From positions 30,889,226-30,953,225 of the forward strand of contig CM065168.1 in the NCBI GenBank assembly GCA_033026295.1: DNA of 64,000 bases, in the 5' to 3' direction. Within the stretch, counting starts at the first letter, position 1. Every line of letters begins with the position of its first letter. This document shows, piece by piece, positions 1-11,490 of this stretch. This DNA comes from Channa striata (Eukaryota > Chordata > Actinopteri > Anabantiformes > Channidae). Both the position numbers and the translations under genes were made by a program. Under the pieces are notes generated by a model, which saw only the letters and a program-made list of their open reading frames with translations, ran no database searches and was not told the origin of the DNA.

Positions 1-2184
1 AGACAAATTCACTCCTATTTGTTATTGTGTATCGTCCTCCAGTCCCTTATTCTGAATTTTTGACTGAATTCTCAGATTTTCTAGCCAACTTAGTGCTTAG
101 TGCAGATAAAGTCGTCATAGTGGGCGATTTTAACATTCATGTAGATGCTGACAGTAACTCCCTCAACACAGCATTTACTTCATTATTAGATTTAATTGGT
201 TTCTCTCAAATTGTAAATGAACCCACTCACTGTTTTAGTCACACCCTAGACCTTGTCCTTGCATACGGTATTGAAATTGATAAACTAACAGTATTTCCCC
301 ATAATTCTGTTCTCTCTGACCATTTCCTAATAACATTTGAATTTAGTTTATTGGACTACACAGCAGCTAGAAAGAAGTTTTGCTTCAGTAGGTGTTTATC
401 TGAAAACACTGAACAAATTTAAGGAAATGATCCTTCATCATTTACCTCAACACGCACCGATATAACTGAGAGTAGCCTCATTAACTGTACTCCTGCACAA
501 GTTGATTACCTTACTGATAATTATGCAGCATCTTTACGTTCCATACTTGATAGTGTTGCCCCTCTAAAAAGAAGGCAGTAATTCTGAACAGGCGATCTCC
601 ATGGTATAGCTCTGCAAACCCGCAATTTAAAGCAGGTGTCACGAAGACTAGAAAGGAAGTGGCGTTCCACTCATTCACAAGAATCACGCTTAGCCTGGAA
701 AAAGAGTTTATACTTATACAAATTAGCACTCCGTAAAGCCAGAACAGCTTATTATTCATCACTAATAGAGGAAAACAAGAACAACCCCCGGTTTCTTTTC
801 AGCACTGTAGCCAGGCTGACTAAGAGCCATAGTTCAGTTGAGACTAGTATTCCCTCAACGCTATGTAGCAATGACTTCATGACCTTCTTCACAAACAAAA
901 TCATAGCTATTAGAAATAAAATTCACCAGACCCTCCCCACAAATACAACAGAATTAGAATCATCAGTAAGTCCTCAGTCCCTTTTAGACTGCTTTGTGCC
1001 CATAGACCTTACCGAATTAACTTAAACTATTATGGCATCTAAACCAACAACATGTCTGTTAGACCCTATTCCAGTTAGACTGCTCAAAGATGCTCTACCC
1101 TTATTAGCCACGTTCGTATTAGATATCATTAATCTATCTTTACAAACAGGATATGTACCAAAGGCTTATAAGGTAGCTGTAATCAAACCTCTACTTAAAA
1201 AACCTAGTCTGGATCCAGATGTCTTAGCCAATTACAGACCAATATCCAATCTCCCCTTTATTTCTAAAATACTTGAAAAAAGTAGTTGTAAAGCAATTAT
1301 GTGACCACCTGCGCAGAAACGACTTGTTTGAAGAATTTCAGTCAGGATTTAGAGTTCATCATAGCACAGAAACCGCACGGATTAAAGTCACCAACAATCT
1401 TCTTCTGGCTTCAGATAACGGACTTGTCTCTATACTAGTTCTGCTAGATCTTAGTGCTGCATTTGACACCATTGATCACAGAATATTGTTACAGAGACTA
1501 GAACATGTTATTGGAATTAAAGGAACAGCACTAAATTGGTTTAAATCGTATCTATCAGATAGATTACAATTTACTTATGTTAATGATGAATCTTTGACAT
1601 ACACAAAAGTTAGTTATGGAATTCCAAAAGGCTCTGTATTAGGACCATACTCTTTACTCTATATATGTCTCCCCTTGGTAACATTATTAGAAAACACTCT
1701 GTAAATTTTCACTGCTACGCTGATGACACGCAGTTCTATCTATGAAACCTGATGAAACAAATAAATTAATCAAACTACAAGCATGTCTTAAAGACATAAG
1801 GGACTGGATGACGTATAATTTTCTTCTTCTAAACTCAGATAAAACTGAAGTTATTGTATTTGGGCCTAAAAGTCTAAGAGACATGTTTTCTAACCATATT
1901 GCAAATTGAGATGACATAACTCTTGCCCCCAGTAGTACTGCAAGGAATCTTGGAGTCATTTTTGACCAGGATTTGTCATTTACCTCACACATAAAGCAAA
2001 TATCTAGAACAGCCTTCTTCCACCTACGGAACATTGCCAAAATTAGGAGCATCCTATCCCAAAGCAATGCTGAAAAATTGGTTCATGCATTTTTTACTTC
2101 TAGATTGGACTATTGTAATTCTCTAGTTTCAGGTTGCCCCAGTAACTCTATAAAAAGCCTTCAATTAATCCAAAATGCTGCAGC

Positions 2185-2971
2185 TGTCAGGGTTGTGTTG
2201 CTTAGTGGACCCAAAAGTACAGGACACAGGAGGAAGATTGTGAATTTTTATTGAAATAAGAATAATTACTGTGAATGATGAGGGGGAGTCGTGGCTGTAC
2301 GGCTTGAGGGGGAGTCGTGGCTGTAGACGGCTTGAGGGGGAGTCGTGGCTGTAGACGGCTTGAGGGGGAGTCGTGGCTGTAGACGGCTTGAGGGGGAGTC
2401 GTGGCTGTAGACGGCTTGAGGGGGAGTCGTGGCTGTAGACGGCTTGAGGGGGAGTCGTGGCTGTAGACGGCTTGAGGGGGAGTCGTGGCAGTAGACGGCT
2501 TGAACGTGAGTGGAGGCTGTGTAGGCTGGTTACCAGAGATCTTGGATTGTAGGTGAGTGGTGGGAGAAGTCCGGTGTGGCAAGGCTGTGAGGGTAGGTTG
2601 GCTGAGGGGCAGACAGGCAAACAGAGTAATCCAAACTTGAAATGATCCGGCGTGGTAACAGAGGTTCCTGGGGAACTTGAGGAGTCAAAAGGCAGGCGAG
2701 CAAGCAGAGTAAGTCCAAAAGTGAAAAGTCCGGCGTGGCGAGAAACTTTCCTGGAGGCTGCAAAGTCGTCATGTGAAAAGACGATCTGGCAGCGAGCTAT
2801 GGTGAAGTCCGGGTACAAATAGACAGCGGGAGCAGGTGAAACCAATAGAGGGTAATCACGGTTGGTAAAACTGCCTGAGCCATAGTAGGGACTGGACAGG
2901 AAGTGGAGGGGAGCGGGTAACAAAATAAAAGTCCAAGGGAGGAAGTGGAGCTGAGGGACTGAGTCATGACA
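2185..2971 (-). mobile_element. Solo LTR (probable Gypsy-type) nested in the L2 LINE
   Basis: The 787-bp insert starts TGTCA and ends TGACA and is flanked by an exact 5-bp duplication, gcagc (2180-2184 and 2972-2976). Removing insert plus one duplicate restores the L2 reading frame (QNAA joined to ARLLTGIG). On the minus strand there is an ATTGG (CCAAT-box complement) near 2846 and an AATAAA at 2252-2247, about 62 bp before the end, as expected for U3-R-U5. No internal retroelement genes are present, so it is a solo LTR left by recombination. TG...CA ends with 5-bp duplication fit Gypsy-like elements; the family assignment is inferred. Confidence 0.75.
2279..2500. repeat. 28-bp minisatellite inside the solo LTR, eight units
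   Basis: Eight head-to-tail units begin at 2279 (26 bp, lacking two bases), 2305, 2333, 2361, 2389, 2417, 2445 and 2473. Each is G-rich (TGAGGGGGAGTCGTGGC plus 11 more bases). The last unit has one change (gca for gct), and a degenerate ninth follows at 2501. Long open frames across this block on the minus strand are artefacts of a 28-bp period and not genes. Confidence 0.9.
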
Positions 2972-3884
2972 GCAGCAAGATTACTGACTGGGATTGGTAA
3001 GAGAGATCATATTTCACCTTCATTAGCTTCTCTCCATTGGCTTCCAATTAAATGCAAAATAGATTTTAAAACCCTTCTTCTTACCTATAAAGCTTTAAAC
3101 GGCCAAGCCACATCATATTTAAAAGATCTCTTAGTACCATATCATCCTACTAGACCACTTCAGTCCCAAAATGCAGGCCTACTTGTGGTTCCCAGAATTT
3201 CCAAAAATAGAATGGGAGGCAGAGCCTTTAGCTATCAAGCTCCTCTCCTGTGGAACCAGCTCCCAGTCCAGATTCGGGAAGCAGACACCCTCCCTATTTT
3301 TAAGACTAGGCTTAAAACCTTCCTTTTTGATTAAGCTTATAGTTGGTTATAGTCATGCTGCTATAGGTTTAGACTGCTGGGGGACTCTGCACTGTGCCAC
3401 TTCCTCTTCTCTTCATTCTCTCCTCTCACCCAACATCTATAATGTCACCACTGTATGACATTAACTCTTTGTCTTCTTTGTCCAGTAATCGTCTCTCTCT
3501 CTCTCTTTCCCCCTCTCTCTCTCCCTGTCTTCAGGTGTCCCCGGAATTGCCGCTGTGTGTCCTCCAGTGTGCAGCTACTGGTCCTATTAACCTGGTCAAT
3601 GTTTTGTTGCTGCTTTTGTTGCTCTGTTCTTTTCTCTCTCCACTTTCCACTCAGCCCAACCGGTCAAGGCAGATGGCCGTCCACTCTGAGCCTGGTTCTG
3701 CTGGAGGTTTCTTCCGGTAAAGGGAGTTTTTCCTCTCCACTGTTGCCTATGGCTTGCTCAAGGGGGATTTGTTGGGTTTTCTCTACATGTTTGTATAGTC
3801 TTGACTTTATTATGTAAAGTGCCCTGAGATGACCTTGTTGTAAATTGGTGCAATATAAATAAAGTTGAATTGAATTGAATTGAA

Positions 3885-4910
3885 AATGTCCCCACAGTCT
3901 GAAGCAGGAAGGTCAGAAACTGTTTAACTCTGATAAAAATCATCACATCTGCTTGTCCATGATTGGTAGAGTCCATTGTTAATGTAGTGGATCCTACTCT
4001 GCGTTGTTTTGTGTTTTAATAAAAATTGTCCACACCACCAGGAATTTGCCTTTGAATTTAATACCTTGCCTTTACTGAGGTGTTCACATAGAAAAAGAGA
4101 AAAAGACGTACCACAGGACATTGACAAAAATGACTAAGTCAATGAAGTACAAAAGTTCTCAAAACTAAGCACAACATTCTTTTTCAAAAGAAAACAAACA
4201 CGTAACTTCACACATAAGATTTTTTAACGAGACACGTAAACATTAGACGGAGCAGAAGAAACGTACCTTCGCCAAGGTGTTCACATAGAAAAAGAGGAAG
4301 TACAGCTCACAGACACACAGTAAATACAGCCGACTTCAAAATAAAATTGTGTCAGTACTTCCTGTAAGAACTTTTCTCCTCCTATAAGTGTATGCACCCC
4401 ATGGTCCCATAAGAGGAATCTCAAAAGAAGAACAAGGGTTATTGGGAATACAAATAGAAACAATACACTTTGTAACTGCACGACACCGGAAGTGACACTC
4501 TGCCCGTCAAAACAAAAGTCCGTCTGCATGAGCTGTACAATATGACAAATCCTGCACACAATGCAGCGCAACAACTACACTCGACTACATTAACACCACC
4601 TAGAACCAAGAGCCGTCCTGCCGACACATCAGTGGACCTCCAGAAAGCCCTTGAATCCGCAGGAAAGATGGAAATGTTCAGGTTTGTCCATTCTGTATTA
4701 ACCTTGTGCTGATTCTAACATCACTGCTCAACAAATGGCAGCTGGGATTGGCCTGTGACCGTAAACGTGGCCAAGCAATTTAGATGATGGATGGACTTCA
4801 ATTGCTTTAAGGCTGTTAAAGGCCCCATTTTAGGGACCAACACCTAGACAAAATACAAACACTTATTAACACACTGCGAGAATAAAAACTATATCGTGAT
4901 TATTCGTAGA
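3885..4910. other. Intergenic, no gene recognised
   Basis: No coding exon is recognisable. A 22-bp sequence (starting aggtgttcacatag) occurs twice in direct orientation, at 4078-4099 and 4275-4296, about 200 bp apart. An AATAAA-like signal lies near 4018. This may be an old LTR or a local duplication. Confidence 0.4.
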
Positions 4911-4911
4911 A

Positions 4912-7900
4912 TCTAGCCACAGGGGTTGCAAGCCAGTATCTTCTGCCGGATAAATAGAGACGGTTGCGTCAGGAAGGGCATCCGGCGTAAAATTTCCCAA
5001 GTACAACCATGCGAGTAATCCATACCACTTTTATACCAGATCGGTCGAGGCCCGGGTTAACAACGCCACCGGTGCTTTTAACCTACAGGGTGCCAGTGGA
5101 AATTGGACTACTGTTGGTCGAAGAAGGAGAGGAGGCAGAAGGGTTCGTGGTCAGAGAGAGAAGGGGAAAGGCAGGAGCTTAGATCTTAGAATAGGGACTC
5201 TTAACGTGGGCACAATGACAGAGAAAGGTAGAGAGCTGGCAGACATGATGGAGAGAAGGAAGGTAGATGTACTGTGTGTGCAGGAGACGAGGTGGAAGGG
5301 TAGCAAAGCACGTAGTATTGGAGGAGGATACAAACTGTTCTATCATGGTGTGGATAGGAAGAGAAACGGAGTAGGAGTGATCCTGAAGAGGGCGTTTGTG
5401 AACAGTGTTCTAGAGGTGAAAAGAGTCTCAGACAGGGTGATGAGCTTAAAGCTAGAAATCGAAGGGGTGATGGTGGATGTAGTCAGTTTCTATGCTCCAC
5501 AAGTTGGCTGTGAGTTAGAAGAGAAGGAGAGATTATGGAGTGAGTTTGAGGTCATAGAGAGTATCCCCAGAGGAGAGAGAGTAGTTGTTGGAGCAGACTT
5601 CAATGGGCATGTTGGCGAGGGGAACAGAGGTGATGAGGAGGTGATGGGCAGGTTTGGTGTAAAGGAAAGGATCCAGAAGGACAGATGGTGGTGGACTTTG
5701 CTAAGAGGACGGAATTGGCTGTAGTTAACACTTACTTCCAGAAGAGAGAGGAACACAGAGTGACATACAAAAGTGGCGATAGACACAGCTGGGCTACATT
5801 CTATGTAGACAAGGTCATTTGAGAGAGGTTAGTGACTGCAAAGTGGTGGTAGGAGAGAGTGTGGCCAGACAGCACCGCATGGTGGTGTGTAAGATGACTC
5901 TGGTGGTCAGGAAGAAGAAGAGAGGAAAAACAGAAAAGAAAACGAAGTGGTGGAAGTTAAAGAATGTAGAAACTTGTGAGGAATTCAGGGAGAAGTTGAG
6001 ACAGGCTTTGGATGGTCAGGAAGAGCTTCCAGATGACTGGGAAACTGCAGCAGAGGTAATCAGGGAAACAGGTAGGAAGGTGCTTGGTGTGTCATCTGGA
6101 AAGATGATAAAGACACTTGGTGGTGGAATGAGGAAGTACAGGACTGCATCCAGAGGAAGAGGTTAGCTAAAAGGAAGTGGGATGTAGAAAGGACTGAGGA
6201 AAGTAGACAGGAGTACAAAGAAGTGCAGCGCAGAGTGAAGAGGGAGGTGGCAAAGGCCAAACAGAAAGCTTATGATGAGCTGTATGACAGATTAGACACG
6301 AAGGAAGGAGAGAAGGACTTGTACAGGATAGCCAGACAGAGAGACAGGGATGGGAAAGATGTGCAACAGATAAGGGTGATTAAAGACAGAGATGGAAAGG
6401 TGCTAACAACCCGGGAGAGTGTGCAGAGAAGGTGGAAGGAGTATTTTGAGGAGCTGATGAATGAGGAAAATGACAGGGAAAGGAGGGAGGAAGATGTGGA
6501 TGTTGTGGAGCAGGAAATAGCAGAGATTAGAAAGGATGAGGTGAGGAAGGCTCTGAAAAGGATGAATAGCAGAAAAGCTGTTGGTCCTGATGACGTACCT
6601 TTGGAGATATTGAAGTGTCTAGGAGAGACAGCAGTGAAGTTTCTGACAAGTCTGTTTAACAGGATTCTAGAGAGTGAGAAGATGCCTGAGGAATGGAGGA
6701 GAAGCGTTCTGGTGCCGATCATTAAGAACAAGGGTGACACGCAGAACTGTAGCAACTACAGAGGGATAAAGCTGATGAGCCACACAATGAAGCTGTGGTA
6801 AAGAGTAGTGGAAGCCAGGCTTAGGAAGGATGTGGAGATTTGTGAGCAGCAGTATGGCTTCATGCCCCGTAAGAGCACCACTGACGGCATTTTCGCTTTG
6901 AGGTTGTTGACGGACAAGTACAGAGATGGTCAGAAGGAGCTGCATTGTGTCTTTGTGGATTTAGAGAAGACGTATGACAGGGTGCCGAGGGAGGAGCTGT
7001 GGTACTGTATGAGGATGTCGGGAGTGGCAGAGAAGTACGTCACAGTAGTTCAGGACATGTATGAGAGAAGCATGACGGTGGTGAGATGTGCTGTAGGTCA
7101 GACAGAGGAGTTCAAGGTGGAGGTGGGACTACACCAAGGATCGGCTTTGAGTCCCTTCTTGTTTGCTATGCTGATGGACAGGTTGACAGATGAGGTTAGA
7201 CAGAAATCTCCCTGGACAATGATGTTTGCAGATGACATTGTGATTTGCAGTCAGAGTAGAGAGCAGGTGGATGAACAGCTGGAGAGGTGGATGTTTGCCC
7301 TGGAAAGAAGAGCCAAGAAAGTCAGTCGTAGCAAGACAGAATACATGTGTGTTAACGAGAGGGATCCAGGTAGAAGTGTGAGGTTACAGGGGGCTGAGGT
7401 GAAGAAGGTGCAGGAATTTAAGTGCTTGGGGTCAACAGTTCAATGTGACGGGGAGTGTGGAAAAGAGGTGAAGAGGCGAGTGCAGGTGGGTTGGAGTGGG
7501 TGGAGGAAAGTGTCAGGAGTGTTGTGTGACAGAAGAGTGTCAGCAAGACTCAAAGGAAAGGTGTAGAAGAGAGTGGTGAGACCGGCTCTGCTCTAAGGGT
7601 TAGAGACAGTAGCAGTGAGAAAGAGACAAGAGGCAGAGATGGAAGCAGCAGAGATGAAGATGTTGAGGTTCTCCTTAGGAGTGACAAGATTGGACAGGAT
7701 AAGGAACGAGCAGATAAGAGGGACAGCGCACGTTGCCTGCGTTAGTAAAAAAGTCAGAGAGGCCAGACTAAGATGGTTTGGACATGTGCAGAGGAGGGAT
7801 AGTGAATATATTGATAGAAGGACGTTGGAGATGGAGCTGCCAGGCAGGAGGGCGAGAGGACGACCAAGGAGGAGATATATGGACATGAGGTTAGCTGGTG

Positions 7901-7995
7901 TCAGAGAGGAAGATGCTCAGGATAGAGTGAAGTGGAAAAGGATGATTCGCTGTGGCGACCCCTGATGGGAAAAGCTGAAAGAGAAGTAGTAGTAG
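4912..7995 (+). mobile_element. RTE-clade LINE, copy 1, near full length, inactive
   Basis: The copy starts at the same 5' sequence as copy 2 (ctagccacaggggttgcaag) and ends with the shared 3' terminus (gggaaaagctgaaagag followed by short GTA repeats). It encodes an endonuclease related to the CFDP2/BovB-type domain (LCVQETRWKG, ADFNGHVG) and a reverse transcriptase ([24 protein letters not shown], and C-terminal RLRWFGHVQRR and GRPRRR). Frameshifts and stops occur near 5722, 6160, 6800 and 7566. A target duplication is not evident. A BEL/Pao fragment begins immediately downstream. Confidence 0.88.
5206..7965 (+). pseudogene. RTE LINE copy 1 endonuclease-reverse transcriptase ORF, broken
   Basis: Frames at 5206-5724 (endonuclease; catalytic-type motif ADFNGH near residue 128), 5819-6166, 6223-6801, 6808-7566 (palm with FADD at about 7229) and 7615-7965 (C-terminal WFGHVQRR and basic GRPRRR) together cover a single ancestral protein of roughly 900 residues. 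Compared with copy 2, copy 1 has a small deletion in the endonuclease (EFEVIES against EFDEVVES). It also has a premature TAA at 6799-6801 where copies 2 and 3 read Glu. Non-functional. Confidence 0.82.
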
Positions 7996-7998
7996 CAG

Positions 7999-9115
7999 AT
8001 CCATAAGGGATATGCAGTCAAACTTCAAGATAAAGGTCATGGCATTAGTGATGGAAAGGTTTGGTACGTTCCTCATCATGGAGTGTATCACCACAAGAAG
8101 CGCAAACTTTGTGTGGTATTTGACTGTGGGGTATCATTTCAAGGCACCACATTAAACAAAAAACTTCTTAATGGCCCAAACCTTACTAGCACCTAACTGG
8201 TGTTCTGACTAGGTTTTGATAATAATCTGTAGCAGTAGTAGCTGATGTTGAAGCCATGTTCCACCAGGTAAAGATCCTGCCAGATGACACCAACCTACCC
8301 AGGTCCTTGTAGTCATCGGACGGTGACACAAGTCAACCAACGGTTGAATTAAGAATGGATCTGCATCTGTTCAGGGCTGCTGGATGGCCTAGTTGTGCAA
8401 GCTATGCTGAACATCAGCGATGTGCTGATGACAACATAAATCAGTTCGAAGCTTGAGTTTTAAAGACTATGGACTACTACTTAACATAGACATGCCTTAA
8501 AAGGGCCATGGCATGGCTTCTCAGACTTAAAAACTCACTCCTGACACTCCAGAAAGTCAACTCTTGTTAAGAGACATCTAGAGATGGGGGAAGCCGAGAC
8601 AGAAGTATTTTGTCACTGTCAGTGAATGAGTTTTCAGGAGGAGACTGCTCTTAGACTGCTATTAGACCTGAAGTCAGTTAAGCGGAGCAGCTACATATGT
8701 AAACTTAACCGAATGCTTCCTCTGTATAGGTTGTAGGCTCTGCCGAGTTGCCATGCCAGAGGGGTCAAAACATCCTGCCATTAAGCCTAAATATCACAGA
8801 AAAACTCATACAGTAGCTTATGCTAAAAGAAATCCATGGAAAGATAGGTCATGATTGTCGCAAGCACGTCTTGTCTTTTATTGGATATTGGATCCCAAAC
8901 ACAAACTCAGAAATCAGAAGGATTCTGTCTAGTCCAAAACCTGTAGAAGATTGTATGAGTCAACTGGGTGGAAACATATGGCAGACCTTCCACTTAGCAC
9001 TTAATCGATTCTTACTAAATGGACCACCATTTTCCAGAACAAGTGTTATTACTTTGGAAAAAAAATGCAAAGACATGTCAGGTCTTGGAAATATACTCAT
9101 ATAATGGAAAAAACT
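7999..9115 (+). mobile_element. BEL/Pao LTR-retrotransposon pol remnant
   Basis: Conceptual translation with stops gives GKVWYVPHHGVYHHKKRK and VVFDCGVSFQGTTLN (8058-8155), VEAMFHQVKILPDD (8246 on) and DLHLFRAAGWPSCASY (about 8357-8405). These match the characteristic reverse-transcriptase blocks of BEL/Pao elements. Further on, 8820-8900 gives IHGKIGHDCRKH and YWIPNTNSEIRRI, the His-Cys integrase finger region of the same class. LTRs were not found. The remnant starts right after the RTE tail at 7995. Confidence 0.7.
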
Positions 9116-10240
9116 TTGTGGGGGCAAAAAGAGAGCTTTAAAGGTCCATATATAAACATAGAATGTGTCAAAATTTGAAAACTTGCTAAGTCAACATGGC
9201 TTATCCTCTGAATCCATTACTATTTCCAATTGTAACAATACCTTGGCAATAGCACTCTGTGCCAATCCTCTCATTTCTGGTATCTCTAGAAATAATGTTG
9301 AGCTCAAGGTCTTTTCCTACACAGATGACGTTGTCTTATAGGTTCCAAATTTAGCAATCTCTGTCCCTGCCACCCTGGTCCTTCATTTATTCGGTCAAAT
9401 ACTCGGGTGTTAAGTGTTACGTGTGAGTAAGATAAGTCCTATTAATATTCAAGGACCTATATGTTTATAACCTCCTCGACAGGTGCGGATCTTTGTCGAT
9501 AACGTGTTCCCCACTTTTCCTAATCACCCAGGATCCTATCCAATTCAGTTCACTTTATACAATATATTTAAAAACAACAAAAGACTTTACATTATATAGT
9601 TAAAAAAGGGGGCTAAACACAATATAAAAACAACCATATAATAAGTAAAAGATAATCATCTCTTTATTAATAATAATTATGTCAAAAAATAATTAAAAGA
9701 ATTCAATTAAGCTAAACAATATAATAAAAATCCCCAAAAGCAAACGACTCTCAGTCTGAATTAAACGCCAGCGAATAAAACTGGGTTTTAAGACCTGAAT
9801 TAAAAACCACCACACTTGTGGCCTGCCTTACTGTACTGATGGATGTAAAGCAATAGAGCCCAATGACTAAGAAACAGCAGAGTTGATGGGGACAGCATAC
9901 AGTATATTGTGGGTCATCAGTGGTCCACTTAGAGATTTAGTATATTTTAAATTGGGGATTTTGGTAATTAAGTTGATCTGAAAAACATGCATTTTCGGTA
10001 GTTTTATAGGAACAAAACTTTAAGGAGACAGAGTTGCACAGAGTAAAGAAAACAGTGTGTGTGTCAACAAAAAATGTGCAGAACGCAACATATTATTAGA
10101 TCATGTTTTACAGTAAAAGTGGGAGGAGAGAAAACAAGAAAAATTATGATGGTGATGATGATGTGATGCAATGGGAAAGAGAGACTGAGAGAAGAGGAGA
10201 GATGAGTGTTATGTAAAGAAAACGATAAATCTTTTTTAGT
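9116..10240. other. Intergenic, upstream of the TAAR
   Basis: AT-rich sequence with no supported gene. The part before about 9400 may be a further degraded stretch of the BEL/Pao element, but no clear motif is visible. The last few hundred bases are the presumed 5' region of the receptor; no convincing TATA box was found. Confidence 0.35.
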
Positions 10241-10285
10241 CAGAAGTTGCCAGGTCTGCAGCTTCTCCCCCTCCTCTCTCTGAGA

Positions 10286-11490
10286 ATGGAGGACCAGGAC
10301 AGAACAGAGCTTTGCTTTCCACAACTCCTCAATGCCTCCTGCAGAAAACCAAAGCTCAATCAGTCTGATGTTGTCCTCATGTATTTGCTGTTTTTCATCT
10401 CTGGTTTCACTGTGGTTCTCAACCTGCTCGTCATCATCTCTGTCTCGCATTTCAGGCAGAGATAAACTCAGCAAAACTTATAAAACATTATTTAGTCTGA
10501 AAAGTTAAAGCTAAAATATTAGCGATAATGTGTACTTAATTTTTCATTGCGACACCAGATTTATTTTATGCTTTGCTGACAATGTTTTGGAATGTTAAGT
10601 GTCCAGCTGTGCAACATGTAAGACATATCGCTTTACATGAATGTCTCATATTACATTACAAGTCTTTGTCTCCCTGCAGGCAGCTGCACACACCCACCAA
10701 CCTCCTCCTCCTCTCTCTGGCTGTGTCAGATTTCCTTTTTGGGCTTGAGTCAGTGATAGAGGCTTATCGACAAACAGCCTGTTGGTTTCTTGGTGAACTC
10801 CCGTGTCCTCTACATATTTATGTCCTCTCGCTCGCTCTCTCTGCCTCAGTAGGAATCATGATTCTCATATCAGTTGACCGCTATGTGGCTATTTGTGACC
10901 CTCTGCGTTACCCCACCACAGTCACTGTGACGAGAGTTAAAATGTGTGTTTGTGTGTGTTGGATCGGATGTATTGTCTATGTTGGTATATTTTTATACGA
11001 AAATTTGGCGCAACCAGGATATTATAATACCTGCTATGGACAATGTGTGGTGGCTGTTGGATACATTCGAGCAACTTTTGACCTTGCTTTCTCATTTATT
11101 GCTCCAATCACTGTGATCATAGTTCTGTATATAAGACTGTTTGTGACGGCTGTGTCTCAAGCTCGTGCCATGCGCTCTCATGTTGCAGCCGTCACACTCC
11201 AGCATTCAGGGACTGTAAAGACAAAGAAATCTGAGCTGAAAGCAGCCAGAACTCTGGGTGTTGTTGTAGTTGTGTATTTAATCTGTTACTGTCCCTATAA
11301 CGTTCTCTGGTTTGTAACATTTGACATTATTACTTTACCTCCAGCCTCGGGTGTCTTTATGATGTGTATCAGCCCCTGTCTGAATCCTCTGATTTATGCC
11401 TTGTTCTACCCCTGGTTTAGAAAGTCTCTCAGACTCATTTTCTCTCTTCAGATCCTGCAGCCTGGATCCCGTGAGACCAACATGCTGTAA
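10286..11490 (+). CDS. Trace amine-associated receptor, class III-like, two exons
   Basis: Class A GPCR, expected in olfactory sensory neurons for sensing amines. Exon 1 is 10286-10455 and exon 2 is 10680-11490, giving 326 residues, a normal TAAR length. Visible landmarks are an N-terminal NAS glycosylation site, N1.50 (LNLLV), D2.50 (LAVSD), C3.25, DRY, ECL2 cysteine, and the TAAR fingerprint in TM7 (NPLIYALFYPWF). Counting from DRY, position 3.32 is Leu, not the amine-binding Asp. Counting from P5.50, position 5.42 is Asp. That pattern is the one described for teleost class III TAARs with non-classical amine recognition. The intron after SHF (phase 2, 224 bp) has GC at 10456-10457 and AG at 10678-10679. 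The exon 1 ATG was chosen because it precedes TM1 directly; an in-frame ATG at 10247 would add 13 residues. The single-copy state in this window is notable because TAARs usually cluster. Confidence 0.88.

Larger units (their letters stand above)
27..3334 (+). pseudogene. L2 LINE endonuclease/reverse transcriptase ORF, broken
   Basis: The coding remnant lies in consecutive frames at 27-422 (endonuclease C-terminus), 636-1025, 1032-1304 and 1273-1704 (fingers and palm of the reverse transcriptase), 1973-2184 (thumb) and 2977-3334 (C-terminus). In a live element these would form one ORF nicking target DNA and reverse-transcribing the element RNA. The breaks are a stop near 420, a stop before 1031 (taa after LTELT), a frameshift near 1280, another before the YADD box at about 1704, and the nested LTR. 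No single frame spans the catalytic YADD and the upstream motifs. Confidence 0.85.
1..3884 (+). mobile_element. L2-clade LINE, decayed, cut by window start and by a nested LTR
   Basis: An L2-type non-LTR retrotransposon runs from the window edge to a 3' tail of TTGAA-like repeats near 3865-3884. It preserves the end of an apurinic endonuclease domain (GDFNIH near residue 34 of the 27-422 frame, SDH near residue 97) and a reverse transcriptase with [22 protein letters not shown] and, after a frameshift, YADDTQ near 1708-1735. The C-terminal part resumes at 2977 (SLHWLPI, WNQLPVQIR) and ends at 3334. A 3'UTR with AATAAA follows. Several frameshifts and stops make it inactive. The element is interrupted at 2185-2971 by an LTR. 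Confidence 0.9.

Noticed and set aside
2165..2923. Long minus-strand open frame rich in Ser/Pro/Thr repeats
   Set aside because: It is produced by the 28-bp minisatellite and LTR sequence; no start context, splice sites or domain.
3394..3817. Plus-strand frames after the L2 ORF
   Set aside because: They lie in the L2 3'UTR and have only low-complexity Leu/Ser content.
5490..5786. Minus-strand frames opposite the RTE endonuclease and reverse transcriptase (also 6270-6755, 37098-37724, 38450-38824)
   Set aside because: Antisense shadows of the RTE ORF; the purine-rich coding strand lacks stop codons on its complement.
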